Positions 18,807 to 27,504 of a stretch of DNA of 54,689 nucleotides are shown here, in pieces. This DNA is from Gammaproteobacteria bacterium (lineage in GTDB: Bacteria > Pseudomonadota > Gammaproteobacteria > Ga0077536). The DNA is taken from the NCBI GenBank assembly GCA_016191285.1, contig JACPPA010000042.1, positions 1 through 54,689 of the forward strand, in the 5' to 3' direction. Position numbers and translations under genes: made by a program. Within the stretch, counting starts at the first letter, position 1. Each line of letters begins with the position of its first letter. Below the pieces are notes generated by a model, which had not been told where the DNA came from, did not search any database, and worked only from the letters and a program-made list of their open reading frames with translations.

Positions 18807-21460
18807 ACAGTCGCTGGGTTTGGCTTCTCGGGATTAATGCCATATTTTTCGATGGCCTCGCTGACGCGGGCGGGCGTAATACTACCTTCGTCGGCCAGCG
18901 TCTTGAGCGCCGCCAGCACGATATAAGACCGGTTCACCTCGAAGAATTCACGCAATTTAGCGCGCGAGTCCGAGCGACCGAAGCCATCGGTGCCCAGCAC
19001 GCGGAAACGCGTCGGCACGAATTCGCGGATTTGATCGGCATACGCTTTCAAATAATCGGTGGCGGCGACCACGGGCAAGGGTGCCGTCTTCAAGCATTGC
19101 GCGAGATACGACTCGTGTGGCGGTGCTTCCGGATGCAGCAGATTCCAGCGTTCACAGTCGAGGCCATCGCGGCGGAGTTCATTGAAGCTGGTGACACTCC
19201 AGATATTTGCCACAACCCCGAAGTCTGCTTTGAGGAGTTCGGCGGCGGCGATCACTTCGCGCAAAATGGCGCCCGAGCCGAGCAGGTTGATCACGGCATC
19301 GGCAGTCTGCTGTAAGGCGTACATGCCCTTCACGATGCCGTCTTCCACCCCGGCCGGCAGCGCGGGATGCACATAGTTCTCGTTCATCACCGTGATGTAG
19401 TAGAAGCAGTTCTCCTGCTGCTCGATCATGCGTTTCAACCCATCGTGAATAATCACCGCCAGTTCGTAGGCGAAGGTCGGATCGTAGCTGCGGCAGTTCG
19501 GGATGGTCGCCGCCTGCAAGTGGCTATGTCCATCCTGATGTTGCAGGCCTTCGCCGGCCAGTGTCGTGCGGCCGGAAGTGCCGCCCAGCAAGAAGCCTCG
19601 CGCCTGCATATCGCCCGCCGCCCACGCGAGGTCGCCCACGCGCTGAAAGCCGAACATCGAATAGAAAATGAAGAACGGGATCATTTGCAGGTTGTGATTG
19701 GAGTACGCCGTCGCGGCCGCGATCCACGAGCACATCCCGCCGGCCTCGTTGATGCCCTCCTCGAGGATCTGTCCTTTGATGTCTTCGCGGTAGTACATCA
19801 ATTCATCGTGATCGACGGGTTCGTAGAGCTGGCCAACCGAGGAATAAATGCCGAGTTGGCGAAACATGCCTTCCATGCCGAAGGTGCGTGCTTCATCGGG
19901 CACGATCGGAACAATCCGTGGCCCGAGCGTCTTATCGCGGGTGAGGGCCGCGAGGATGCGCACAAAGGCCATGGTGGTCGAGATGTCGCGCTCATCGGTG
20001 CCTTTCAACATCGTGTCGAAGAGGCTTAAGTCCGGGATCTTAAGCGCTTGGTCGACGCGTGGGCGGCGGCGCGGGAGAAAGCCGCCGAGGGCCGCGGTCC
20101 GCTCGCGCAGATATTTCATTTCCGGGCTATCGTCCGGCGGCCGATAAAACGGCGCCGAGGCCAGATCGGCGTCCGACACCGGAATGTTGAACCGATCGCG
20201 AAAATGCTTCAGCGACGCTTCGCCCATTTTTTTTTGTTGATGCGTTACCATCTTGCCTTCGCCGGCTTCGCCCATGCCGTAGCCCTTGACGGTCTTGCAT
20301 AAAATGACGGTCGGTTGACCGGTGTGCGCCATCGCCGCGGCATAGGCGGCAAACACCTTGTGCGGATCGTGGCCGCCACGGTTCAGCCGCCAGATATCTT
20401 CGTCGCTCATGCTGGCGACGAGTTGTTTCAACTCTGGATATTTGCCAAAGAAGTGTTCGCGGACATAGGCGCCATTGACCGCTTTCATGGCCTGATATTC
20501 GCCGTCGACCGCTTCTTCCATGCGCTTGAGCAAGGTGCCCTTGGTGTCGCGTGCGAGCAGCGGATCCCACGCCGCGCCCCAAATCACCTTGATGACATTC
20601 CAACCCGCGCCCCGAAAATCCGATTCCAGTTCTTGAATGATCTTGCCGTTGCCGCGCACCGGTCCATCGAGGCGTTGCAAATTGCAGTTGATGACGAAGA
20701 TCAGATTATCGAGTTTCTCGCGAGCGGCGAGCGCGGCCGCGCCGAAGGATTCGGGTTCATCCATTTCGCCATCGCCTATGAACGCCCACACCTTGCGGCC
20801 GTCGGCATTGGTCATGCCGCGATGGTGCAAGTAGCGCATGAAGCGCGCTTGATAGATAGCCATGATCGGGCCGAGGCCCATCGAGACCGTTGGAAACTGC
20901 CAGAAATCGGGCATCAACCACGGATGCGGATACGAACTCAGACCCTTACCGTCCACTTCCTGACGAAAGTTGTTCAGTTGATCTTCGCTCAATAGGCCGA
21001 GCAGGAAGGCGCGAGCGTAGATCCCAGGCGCCGAGTGCCCCTGCATGAACACCATGTCGCCGCCGTGATCGGCGGTGGGCGCATGCCAGAAATGGCTGTA
21101 GCCCACTTCATACAACGTGGCCGCCGAGGCATAGCTCGCGATATGGCCGCCGAGTTCGCTGTTCTTGCGATTCGCTTTTACCACCATCGCCATCGCGTTC
21201 CAGCGATTGATTGAACGGATCCGCCATTCGAGCGCAGGGTCGCCCGGTGTGTAGCGCTCACGGTCCGGCGGGATGGTATTGAGGTAGGCGGTGTTCGCCG
21301 AATAGGGTAGGTCAACGCCCGAGCGGCGCGCAGTGCCGATTAATCGTTCAAGCAGGAAATGCGCGCGCTCGATGCCTTCGGTTTCGGCTACTGCGGCCAG
21401 CGCTTCCAGCCATTCCTGGGTTTCTTGCGGATCGATATCGTCGGTGACGCTCGTGGCCAT
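18803..21460 (-). CDS. aceE: Pyruvate dehydrogenase E1, homodimeric type
   Basis: An 885-residue thiamine-diphosphate enzyme that decarboxylates pyruvate and transfers the acetyl group to E2. It is the large homodimeric form found in beta/gammaproteobacteria, not the alpha/beta type. The ThDP motif is GDGEMDEPESFGAAALAARE. Other family blocks are GHIASYASAATLYEVG and SGRTTLAGEGLQHQDGHS. Its stop overlaps the aceF start. Bases 21461-21693 upstream hold no gene I can support. There is only a short minus-strand stretch of about 38 readable codons ending at 21566. Confidence 0.96.
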   Translation of the reverse strand: MATSVTDDIDPQETQEWLEALAAVAETEGIERAHFLLERLIGTARRSGVDLPYSANTAYLNTIPPDRERYTPGDPALEWRIRSINRWNAMAMVVKANRKNSELGGHIASYASAATLYEVGYSHFWHAPTADHGGDMVFMQGHSAPGIYARAFLLGLLSEDQLNNFRQEVDGKGLSSYPHPWLMPDFWQFPTVSMGLGPIMAIYQARFMRYLHHRGMTNADGRKVWAFIGDGEMDEPESFGAAALAAREKLDNLIFVINCNLQRLDGPVRGNGKIIQELESDFRGAGWNVIKVIWGAAWDPLLARDTKGTLLKRMEEAVDGEYQAMKAVNGAYVREHFFGKYPELKQLVASMSDEDIWRLNRGGHDPHKVFAAYAAAMAHTGQPTVILCKTVKGYGMGEAGEGKMVTHQQKKMGEASLKHFRDRFNIPVSDADLASAPFYRPPDDSPEMKYLRERTAALGGFLPRRRPRVDQALKIPDLSLFDTMLKGTDERDISTTMAFVRILAALTRDKTLGPRIVPIVPDEARTFGMEGMFRQLGIYSSVGQLYEPVDHDELMYYREDIKGQILEEGINEAGGMCSWIAAATAYSNHNLQMIPFFIFYSMFGFQRVGDLAWAAGDMQARGFLLGGTSGRTTLAGEGLQHQDGHSHLQAATIPNCRSYDPTFAYELAVIIHDGLKRMIEQQENCFYYITVMNENYVHPALPAGVEDGIVKGMYALQQTADAVINLLGSGAILREVIAAAELLKADFGVVANIWSVTSFNELRRDGLDCERWNLLHPEAPPHESYLAQCLKTAPLPVVAATDYLKAYADQIREFVPTRFRVLGTDGFGRSDSRAKLREFFEVNRSYIVLAALKTLADEGSITPARVSEAIEKYGINPEKPNPATV

Positions 21461-21693
21461 TGCAGTGTTAGTCCTCGCCGAAGCCGCGCATCAGCGCGCC
21501 GCGTTAGTTTAGCGTAATTTTCAAACCACTCACCGTAGGCCTCCTTCCGCAAGGGGAAAGGGCGCTCAATCGATGCAGTCGTCTTTCAGCCCGGGAGGTG
21601 AGAAGGTATTGGCGGTCACGGTGCCGATATCTTGAATGACGCGCCACGGCGCGTGCTCACCAATCTTGAATGCCGGGCTACAGCGTCCTTAGA

Positions 21694-22287
21694 TCAATGT
21701 TCCGCAGCTGCCGCATTACCGACCACGGGTGTGGGACAGGGTTCAGTGCGCGGGCAGTTAACGCCGTGTTGATAGATGAACTCGATGAAATCAGAGCCCG
21801 GCATGAAGCGTTCCTGCAGGCGCGGAATTTGAGCACCGCGATCGATTTCGTTTAAATAACATTCGGTGGCCTCGCCGGTCCCGGTGCACATCAAGCGTAA
21901 CGGCCGCACCTGCCCCGAGTTCGTCGACAACTCATAGCCGCTGTCGAGACGTTTCCACGTTTTAGCGAAGCGCGTGTTGGCACAGTCGCAGGCGAGGTAG
22001 CGATCAGCAAACTCGATGAGTTTGCCCACCGTCATGCCCGGCGTTTTTGAATCCGGCGCGCGGGTGTTGATCAAGCGGGCCGTGATTAGCTCGCGCGGCG
22101 TCAGCGACGGATCGACCGCCGCGGCGGGCGCGGTCGCCGGACTCGGTTCGGTCGCCGGCGGATCGTGACGCATGAAATTCGGTTTTAAATCCGGTGGTTT
22201 ACAGGCGGTTAATGTTCCGAGCGCGGCCACGGTGAGCGCGCAAGATCGGATCCCACGCCGGATCCAAGCAACTAGCGTTAGTGGCAT
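21694..22287 (-). CDS. Putative lipoprotein, function unknown
   Basis: About 197 residues. The N-terminus has two arginine clusters, a hydrophobic stretch (SCALTVAALG) and a lipobox LTAC, so it is probably a lipidated envelope protein. A Pro/Ala/Thr-rich linker follows (about 45-60). The rest has several cysteines (ACDC, LMCTG, ECYL, NCPRTEPC) that could form disulfides in the periplasm. I do not recognise the family. I chose the ATG at 22285-22287 because it gives a normal signal peptide. An ATG at 22332 would add 15 residues and overlap the upstream gene. It is the last gene of a six-gene minus-strand cluster. Confidence 0.65.
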   Translation of the reverse strand: MPLTLVAWIRRGIRSCALTVAALGTLTACKPPDLKPNFMRHDPPATEPSPATAPAAAVDPSLTPRELITARLINTRAPDSKTPGMTVGKLIEFADRYLACDCANTRFAKTWKRLDSGYELSTNSGQVRPLRLMCTGTGEATECYLNEIDRGAQIPRLQERFMPGSDFIEFIYQHGVNCPRTEPCPTPVVGNAAAAEH

Positions 22288-22303
22288 GGCGTTAGTGGTT
22301 TCT

Positions 22304-23194
22304 CTAGGAGGCAGTTTCATTGAGAAAGACATGGCGTTCGCGTTCGAAGTGAACGCGCGCGATGATCACATCTAAAATCGTCCGCACGCGCTTTTCCAAC
22401 ACCCGCCCGGGACGATAATCGGCCGGTGCGAAATAATCGATGCGATTGCCGCGGGCGAGCTCGCGACAGGTGCGAATAGAGTCTCGATGTTGGGGATTGT
22501 GCACGGCGACCGCGAACCCGCCGTACATTTTAGTCACCGTCATGCACGGCACATCGGTCAAGCCATCGCCGATATAGACCATATGGCTGAACGGGATGGG
22601 CCGTTCAGCCTCGGGCATGTATTCGTTGATCGATTCGCCACTGCGTTCGCGCCCCTTGTTGATGCGAAACAGATATTGCGTCTTGCTGGTGTCGTTGATG
22701 ACGATGGTCGGGAAGCAGGCGACTTCGTGATGGTTGAAATGGTATTGCGAGGCATAGATGCGCTCGAAATGCTGCTTAATGCTAATACCTTCGAGAATTT
22801 CACTCAGGCCCGCGGAAATAATGTAATGCCGGGTCTGCACCAAGCCCGCGGAGCGTTCGGCGACGTACCGATTCACGCGTTCAAACCAGTGGGCGACACC
22901 GGGGTAGTATTTGATCCCGCCGGCGAGCTTGCGTAATGCGTCGCGACTCAAATGCGCCTTGTTGGCCTCGATTTTCTCGACCAGTAACCGCATGTAAGTC
23001 AGGATGCTGTCGCCGCCGGTGCGCTTGACTTCGGCGTTCACTTCATCCCAAAACGCGCGCGGCGGCAGCCCCAGCTGTGGCAGTACGGTGTATTCCTGCA
23101 TCGGCTGTGGGGTCAGCGTGCCGTCGAAGTCGTAGACCAGGGCTAGTGTATTGCGGGTGAAGGGGCGCTCGGGCGCGACGGTTTTACGACTCAT
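22304..23194 (-). CDS. HAD-superfamily phosphatase
   Basis: About 296 residues. The HAD nucleophile motif is YDFDGTLTP near residue 20, motif II is around YIISAGLSEI, and motif IV is YIGDGLTDVPCM. The large cap insert between motifs I and II (EVKRTGGDSILTYMRLLVEKIEANKAHLS) resembles haloacid-dehalogenase-like proteins of the PSP (phosphoserine phosphatase) type. The substrate is unknown. The start chosen (MSRKTVAPERPF, 23192-23194) places the nucleophile at a normal distance. It is 33 bases downstream of the preceding gene on the same strand. Confidence 0.82.
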   Translation of the reverse strand: MSRKTVAPERPFTRNTLALVYDFDGTLTPQPMQEYTVLPQLGLPPRAFWDEVNAEVKRTGGDSILTYMRLLVEKIEANKAHLSRDALRKLAGGIKYYPGVAHWFERVNRYVAERSAGLVQTRHYIISAGLSEILEGISIKQHFERIYASQYHFNHHEVACFPTIVINDTSKTQYLFRINKGRERSGESINEYMPEAERPIPFSHMVYIGDGLTDVPCMTVTKMYGGFAVAVHNPQHRDSIRTCRELARGNRIDYFAPADYRPGRVLEKRVRTILDVIIARVHFERERHVFLNETAS

Positions 23195-23227
23195 CGTTGC
23201 TCCGCCCGGCGAGATTAAGATTCGCAC

Positions 23228-23725
23228 TCAAGGCTTATCTTCAGCGAGTTTGGCGAGCGCCGGCGCCAGCGCGCCCGCGCTTTGCGCTTTGCGGAGCGCG
23301 TCCAGTTCCGGCAGCGCGAGCTTGGCGTGTGTTTTCTTTAACGCCTCATAGGCGCTGAGCGCGGCGCGCATGCCGGCCTCGGGATCGTCGCCTTGTTGGC
23401 GCGTGCGCAATTGCGAATCCAAGTTGCCGCCCATGTAGGCCGCATAGAGTACGGCTTGAACGTCGCGCGGCACGTCGCGATACATCCAAAACACGACTTT
23501 GCTATTGAGCACGGTGTGGACGGCGCCGTTTTGCATGAATTTCAAAAACGTCGGGGCGTCTTGCAGATTGGCTTCGGGCGCCGCTTTAAACCGATCATAG
23601 GCCGCCAAGGCCTGTGTCGCGGTGATGGTGGGCGCCGGCTCAACCGCCCAACCAAGCCGCCCGATCAGCGTCGTCGCTAATACCGCTGACTGGAGCGTGC
23701 GGCGCGCGAAAGCTCGTATGTTCAT
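23228..23725 (-). CDS. Exported protein, function unknown
   Basis: A 165-residue protein with a probable signal peptide (MNIRAFARRTLQSAVLATTLIGRLGWA, cleavage near AVEPAP). The mature part is mostly helical, with two conserved-looking stretches: FMQNGAVHTVLNSKVVFWMYRDVP and GGNLDSQLRTRQQGDDPEAG. I do not recognise the family. Its start overlaps the stop of the upstream HAD gene by 4 bases, so the two are translated together. A periplasmic role is inferred from the signal peptide. Confidence 0.7.
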   Translation of the reverse strand: MNIRAFARRTLQSAVLATTLIGRLGWAVEPAPTITATQALAAYDRFKAAPEANLQDAPTFLKFMQNGAVHTVLNSKVVFWMYRDVPRDVQAVLYAAYMGGNLDSQLRTRQQGDDPEAGMRAALSAYEALKKTHAKLALPELDALRKAQSAGALAPALAKLAEDKP

Positions 23726-24387
23726 TGCCGATCACTCAATAACGCGAGGATCCGCACGGCCGCCGCCGGCATCGAATCGATCACTTCGTGCACCAACGCA
23801 ATGACTTCAGCCGAAGGAGGTTTTAGATCCGGCACCAGCAACGTAAACATGCCAGCAGCGGTGGCCGCGCGCGCACCGACCTCGGAATCCTCGACCGCAA
23901 TGCACGCCGTTGGCGCAACGCCAATGCGCTCGGCAGCGGCCAGAAAAATATCTGGGGCCGGCTTGCCGACACGCACTTGATCGCCCGTCACGTACACCGG
24001 TAGACGACCGAGCAAACCGGCTGCAGCGAGCGCCGATTCAGCATTCGGCGAGTGGGTCGAAGTCGCGACCGCGATCGGTATGCCGCGCTCAATTAACGCA
24101 TCGAGCAGCGCGGGTATCCCGGGTTTGGGCGCGATCCCACGCGTGTTAACCTCGTCACGATAGCGACGTTCGAAACGTCGACGGTAGTCATCCAATGGGA
24201 ACGCTACGCCAAATTCCAGTTTAAACGCCGCCTCGACCGCGCGGCTCGGCAGGCCTAACAAGCTCGCGTAAAAACTGTCGGTGACTTCGCGATCAAGCTC
24301 GACCGCCGCGAGTTGCGCAGCGGCGCGAATGATCGGTTCGGAATCGATCAACACGCCGTCCATGTCGAAGACCACCCCGCAATACAT
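23722..24387 (-). CDS. HAD-family phosphatase, beta-phosphoglucomutase/YniC-like
   Basis: A 221-residue HAD subfamily IA protein. Motif I is FDMDGVLIDSE at residue 7. A four-helix cap follows, then motif II (AVATSTHSPNAES), the conserved lysine in VGKPAPDIFLAAAERIG, and motif IV (VEDSEVGARAA). Family members are sugar-phosphate phosphatases or beta-phosphoglucomutase. The substrate cannot be fixed here. Its start shares one base with the stop of the LOG gene upstream (TAATG), and its stop overlaps the next gene by 4 bases. Confidence 0.87.
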   Translation of the reverse strand: MYCGVVFDMDGVLIDSEPIIRAAAQLAAVELDREVTDSFYASLLGLPSRAVEAAFKLEFGVAFPLDDYRRRFERRYRDEVNTRGIAPKPGIPALLDALIERGIPIAVATSTHSPNAESALAAAGLLGRLPVYVTGDQVRVGKPAPDIFLAAAERIGVAPTACIAVEDSEVGARAATAAGMFTLLVPDLKPPSAEVIALVHEVIDSMPAAAVRILALLSDRQ

Positions 24388-24935
24388 TAACGGGTCTCCA
24401 CTGCCAACAAACGCGCTAGTAGCGTTGCGCTATCGCTGGCGACTACCAACCGCTCGAGTTCTCTCGTGTCCGCGAACCCATGGTCGGCACTGTGACGGAG
24501 GGCGGCGAGCCACGGGGTGAAAAAATTATCAACATCGAGCAATCCGATCGGCTTATCGATCTGACGCAATTGGCGCCATGCGACGACTTCGAGTAATTCG
24601 TCCAAGGTTCCGATCCCACCTGGGAGGGCCACAAAGGCGTCGGCGATTTCGAGCATCATCGATTTGCGTTCGAAGAGATCCGTGACGGTGTGACAGGTCT
24701 GAAGGTCGGGGTGTGTGATTTCGCTGGTCGCAAGGAAGCTTGGAATAATGCCAGTAACATAGCCGCCGGCGCTCAACACGGCATCGGCGAGTTCTCCCAT
24801 TAACCCAACACGGCCGCCACCATACACGAGTCCGATCCCGGCGTGCGCCAGCGCCGCGCCGAATTCACGGGTGGCCTCGCGGTAGCGCACGCTGCTGCCG
24901 AGTCGAGAACCGCAGAAGACACAGATTTTTTTCAT
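24387..24935 (-). CDS. LOG-family protein (TIGR00730)
   Basis: About 182 residues. It has the KKICVFCGSRLG start and the LOG signature PGGIGTLDELLE, with the VYGGGRVGLMG nucleotide-binding segment. LOG proteins cleave nucleoside monophosphates to a base and ribose 5-phosphate. The plant-type members release cytokinins, and the bacterial role is usually unknown. The start (MKKICVFCG, 24933-24935) overlaps the stop of the upstream gene by 4 bases. It is in the middle of the six-gene minus-strand run. Confidence 0.9.
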   Translation of the reverse strand: MKKICVFCGSRLGSSVRYREATREFGAALAHAGIGLVYGGGRVGLMGELADAVLSAGGYVTGIIPSFLATSEITHPDLQTCHTVTDLFERKSMMLEIADAFVALPGGIGTLDELLEVVAWRQLRQIDKPIGLLDVDNFFTPWLAALRHSADHGFADTRELERLVVASDSATLLARLLAVETR

Positions 24936-25579
24936 TTCTTCTGCGGCGGCGGGTTCTTGTGCGAGGCCGCAGGCCCGAGCACCCATAGTAATTCGCCGCT
25001 AACCGGTTGCCAGTGATTGGTGGCATCGCGCGTGGCGCGCACCAAGCGCCCCGATCCGCACTCGGCGCCGCATTGAAACTCGATATAGACCAACGCCGAT
25101 TGCGCGCGATCGTCGAACGCCACGCGCGACACCCGCAGAAGCCCCGGACTGCCGGGATAGCGGGCAAAGAAGGCATCCCATCCGGCGCGCGGATTATCAC
25201 CCCGAAACAGGAGATCCCGGTTGGCTTCGGACATTAGGGCGTAGGTTTTAGCCACGTGAAATTCGCGCGCCAATTGCGCGCTTTTCTGATTGACGTGTCG
25301 CCATTCCCCAAGCAACTCGGGTGCCACATTGAGCTCCTTCGCGCGCACTGCAAGGGGAGTCTTGGCGGTAACCACGCCGCTGCTGTCACCGATGGTCGTG
25401 TCAGCGATCACGATTTGCTTCGCGTCGGGATCGAGACCGTGATTTAGCACGGCGGAGAGCAATTCGTATTCGAGTGGCAGCACCGCCGGCGCGGCGGCGA
25501 GCGCCGTACTGCTCACGGTGCACCCGTGGACGAACCACAGGGCGAACCACGTCAGACGGCGTAAAGGAAGGTGAAGCAT
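24932..25579 (-). CDS. Exported protein, function unknown
   Basis: A 215-residue protein with an N-terminal signal peptide (hydrophobic LTWFALWFVHGC, probable cleavage after STALAAA). The mature part has a helical first half and a beta-rich second half (VSRVAFDDRAQSALVYIEFQC) with a close cysteine pair (CGAEC). The sequence ends in a Pro/Lys-rich tail. I do not recognise the family. It heads the six-gene minus-strand cluster, where spacing is tight or overlapping throughout. Confidence 0.68.
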   Translation of the reverse strand: MLHLPLRRLTWFALWFVHGCTVSSTALAAAPAVLPLEYELLSAVLNHGLDPDAKQIVIADTTIGDSSGVVTAKTPLAVRAKELNVAPELLGEWRHVNQKSAQLAREFHVAKTYALMSEANRDLLFRGDNPRAGWDAFFARYPGSPGLLRVSRVAFDDRAQSALVYIEFQCGAECGSGRLVRATRDATNHWQPVSGELLWVLGPAASHKNPPPQKK

Positions 25580-25732
25580 GGAGCTAGCAGCTATCTTGTC
25601 GAACGGGGTGCTCGGTCAGGTAATATTGAGTCAGCGCAAGAGTCATTACAAAGTCAGCATCGATCGCCGTCAAGCAGCACGAGTCGGCGCAGGGCGCAAT
25701 CACTTGACACCGGAAAGCTTAAGAACCCCTCC

Positions 25733-26563
25733 ATGCTGCGATTTATCACGCTAGGTGCGTTAATCGGTTTGAGTCTCAACGTGGTGGCGTGGTCAACCGT
25801 CGACGATTGGGCCGCGATCGTTGTGACGCAATTGCGATCACGTCAACCCCTACCGGCACTATCGACCTATGGTGCCGGACTGGACGTGGCGAGCGCCTAT
25901 GCCGTGCAACACCAGGTGCTCGACGAATTAACGACTAACGACAAGATCGCCGGATTCCGGGTCAGCTTGACTCGGCCGCTGGGCCAGGTGCGCTTCAAGG
26001 TGCATGAGCCGGTGACTAGCGCGGTGCTGCATTCGGGGTTGCTGCGCGGTACGGCGACCTTCAAGCTCCGTGATTTTAAACGGCTTCAGATCGCGCCCGC
26101 GCTCGGCTATGTGCTTAAAGTCGCGGTCGCCAAGCGCCTTAACGACTTGAAAGAGCTCGATGCCTTGATCGGTAGCGTGGTGCCGGCGGTCGATTTCTCG
26201 AACTTTGATTTCGAGCGCGAAACCGATTGGCGGGGCGAGGATCTAATCGCCGCGAATGGAGCCTTTGTTGCGCTACTCGTCGGCAAGCCTTTAGCAGCGA
26301 TCGACGCCAACGCCGTGAACAGCGTGCTGACGGAACTCACGCGAGATGGTCAGGTGATCGATCGGGGGCGCGCCGTCAATGTCATGGGCAGTCAATACAC
26401 CGCGCTCTACTGGCTAATTAATCGATTACTGGACCAGGGCTGGGCCTTGCAGCCGGGGACGGTGCTGGTGACGGGACCGCTGAGCGATCCGGTACCCGCG
26501 AAACCCGGCAAACACATCGCACGCTATTGGGACGCGTCTGACGTGACGTTTACGGTGGAATAG
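25733..26563 (+). CDS. Exported 2-keto-4-pentenoate hydratase-like protein
   Basis: About 276 residues. The N-terminus (MLRFITLGALIGLSLNVVAW) looks like a signal peptide or membrane anchor, unusual for this fold. The rest follows the hydratase/FAH-related pattern: ALSTYGAGLDVASAYAVQHQVLDEL, then KIAGFRVSLT where active enzymes have a GYKIGLT-like block, and a late GTVLVTGPLSDP. The acidic metal-binding segment expected near residue 120 (a PEIAFVLG-like block) reads IAPALGYVLKV, so the metal ligands appear to be lost. It is probably a non-catalytic or altered relative working outside the cytoplasm. The start is the ATG at 25733. A 54-codon upstream extension overlaps the divergent gene and is not convincing. 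Confidence 0.65.
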   Translation: MLRFITLGALIGLSLNVVAWSTVDDWAAIVVTQLRSRQPLPALSTYGAGLDVASAYAVQHQVLDELTTNDKIAGFRVSLTRPLGQVRFKVHEPVTSAVLHSGLLRGTATFKLRDFKRLQIAPALGYVLKVAVAKRLNDLKELDALIGSVVPAVDFSNFDFERETDWRGEDLIAANGAFVALLVGKPLAAIDANAVNSVLTELTRDGQVIDRGRAVNVMGSQYTALYWLINRLLDQGWALQPGTVLVTGPLSDPVPAKPGKHIARYWDASDVTFTVE

Positions 26564-26598
26564 ACTCTCAACCGTTTGAGTCGCGGCGATGGACTAAC

Positions 26599-27405
26599 TC
26601 ACCGCAAGCCTTTATCGCGCACGATGGTCGCAGCGATTTCCTCGATCGAGACGGTGGTGGTATCCAAGAACTGCACGTTTTCGGCACGAAACAGTTTTTC
26701 CGCCGTACTCACTTCGCTTTGGCACTGTGCGAGCGTCGAATACGGCCCGTTGGGCCGGCGTTCATGGCGGATTCTGCTCAGTTGCTCGGGGACGATGGTT
26801 AAACCGTAGAGCTTGTCGCGACAGCCAAGCAAGGCGGGCGGCAGCCGACATTGTTCGAAATCATCTTCGGTAAGGGGATAGTTACCGGCTTTCAGTGAAT
26901 AATGCATCGCCAAGTACAGGCAAGTCGGGGTCTTCCCGCAGCGCGAGACGCCGACTAGCACCACATCGGCTTCATTTAGATCCCGGGTGCTCAGGCCATC
27001 GTCATGCTCGAGCGTGAAATTGAGCGCGCGTAATCGCCGCTCATAGACCAGGACATCGCTGATGCCGTGCATGCGGCCAGCGGTGTGCGACGATTCCAAG
27101 CCGAGCGCATCTTCGAGCGGCTCAATAAAAGTCCCGAACAAGTCGAAAACATATTCGTTACTCGAGGCGATGATGTATTGCGTGGCCGGATCGGTCAGGG
27201 TGCTGAACACCAACGGCGGCACGCCGTCGGCCTCCTTGGCAGCGCGAATAATCGCGGCCGCGCCTTGGGCGGCGATCTGGCTGGTGACGAACGGGAGTGT
27301 GCGGCTGACGAAATCGAGGTCGGGAAATTGGGTCAACAAGCTCTGCCCGAGTGTTTCGACGGTGATCCCCGTGCGGTCCGAGACATAGAAAACGCGCCGT
27401 TTCAT
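26599..27405 (-). CDS. ppsR: PEP synthase regulatory protein (kinase/pyrophosphorylase, DUF299)
   Basis: A 268-residue PpsR protein. It has the YVSDRTGITVETLG start and the P-loop GVSRCGKTPTCLYLAM. It switches PEP synthase off by ADP-dependent phosphorylation of a threonine next to the catalytic histidine, and on by Pi-dependent removal of the phosphate. It is divergent from ppsA, its target, with a 99-base shared upstream region (27406-27504). The substrate site in the ppsA product (GGRTCHAA) is intact. Confidence 0.95.
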   Translation of the reverse strand: MKRRVFYVSDRTGITVETLGQSLLTQFPDLDFVSRTLPFVTSQIAAQGAAAIIRAAKEADGVPPLVFSTLTDPATQYIIASSNEYVFDLFGTFIEPLEDALGLESSHTAGRMHGISDVLVYERRLRALNFTLEHDDGLSTRDLNEADVVLVGVSRCGKTPTCLYLAMHYSLKAGNYPLTEDDFEQCRLPPALLGCRDKLYGLTIVPEQLSRIRHERRPNGPYSTLAQCQSEVSTAEKLFRAENVQFLDTTTVSIEEIAATIVRDKGLR

Positions 27406-27504
27406 TAGTTTTTTTATCCGATATCTCTTGGCATTTAGCGGATTGAAGTGGGTCGGTTACAATCGTCCGTCCGTTCGCAACCTGACGGCACATTAGGAAG
27501 TCGC

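Noticed and set aside
21566-21686. Short minus-strand coding-like stretch of about 38 codons ending GLKDDCID
   Set aside because: It has no clear start codon, ribosome site or family resemblance and is too short to support. It may be a relic of a longer gene.
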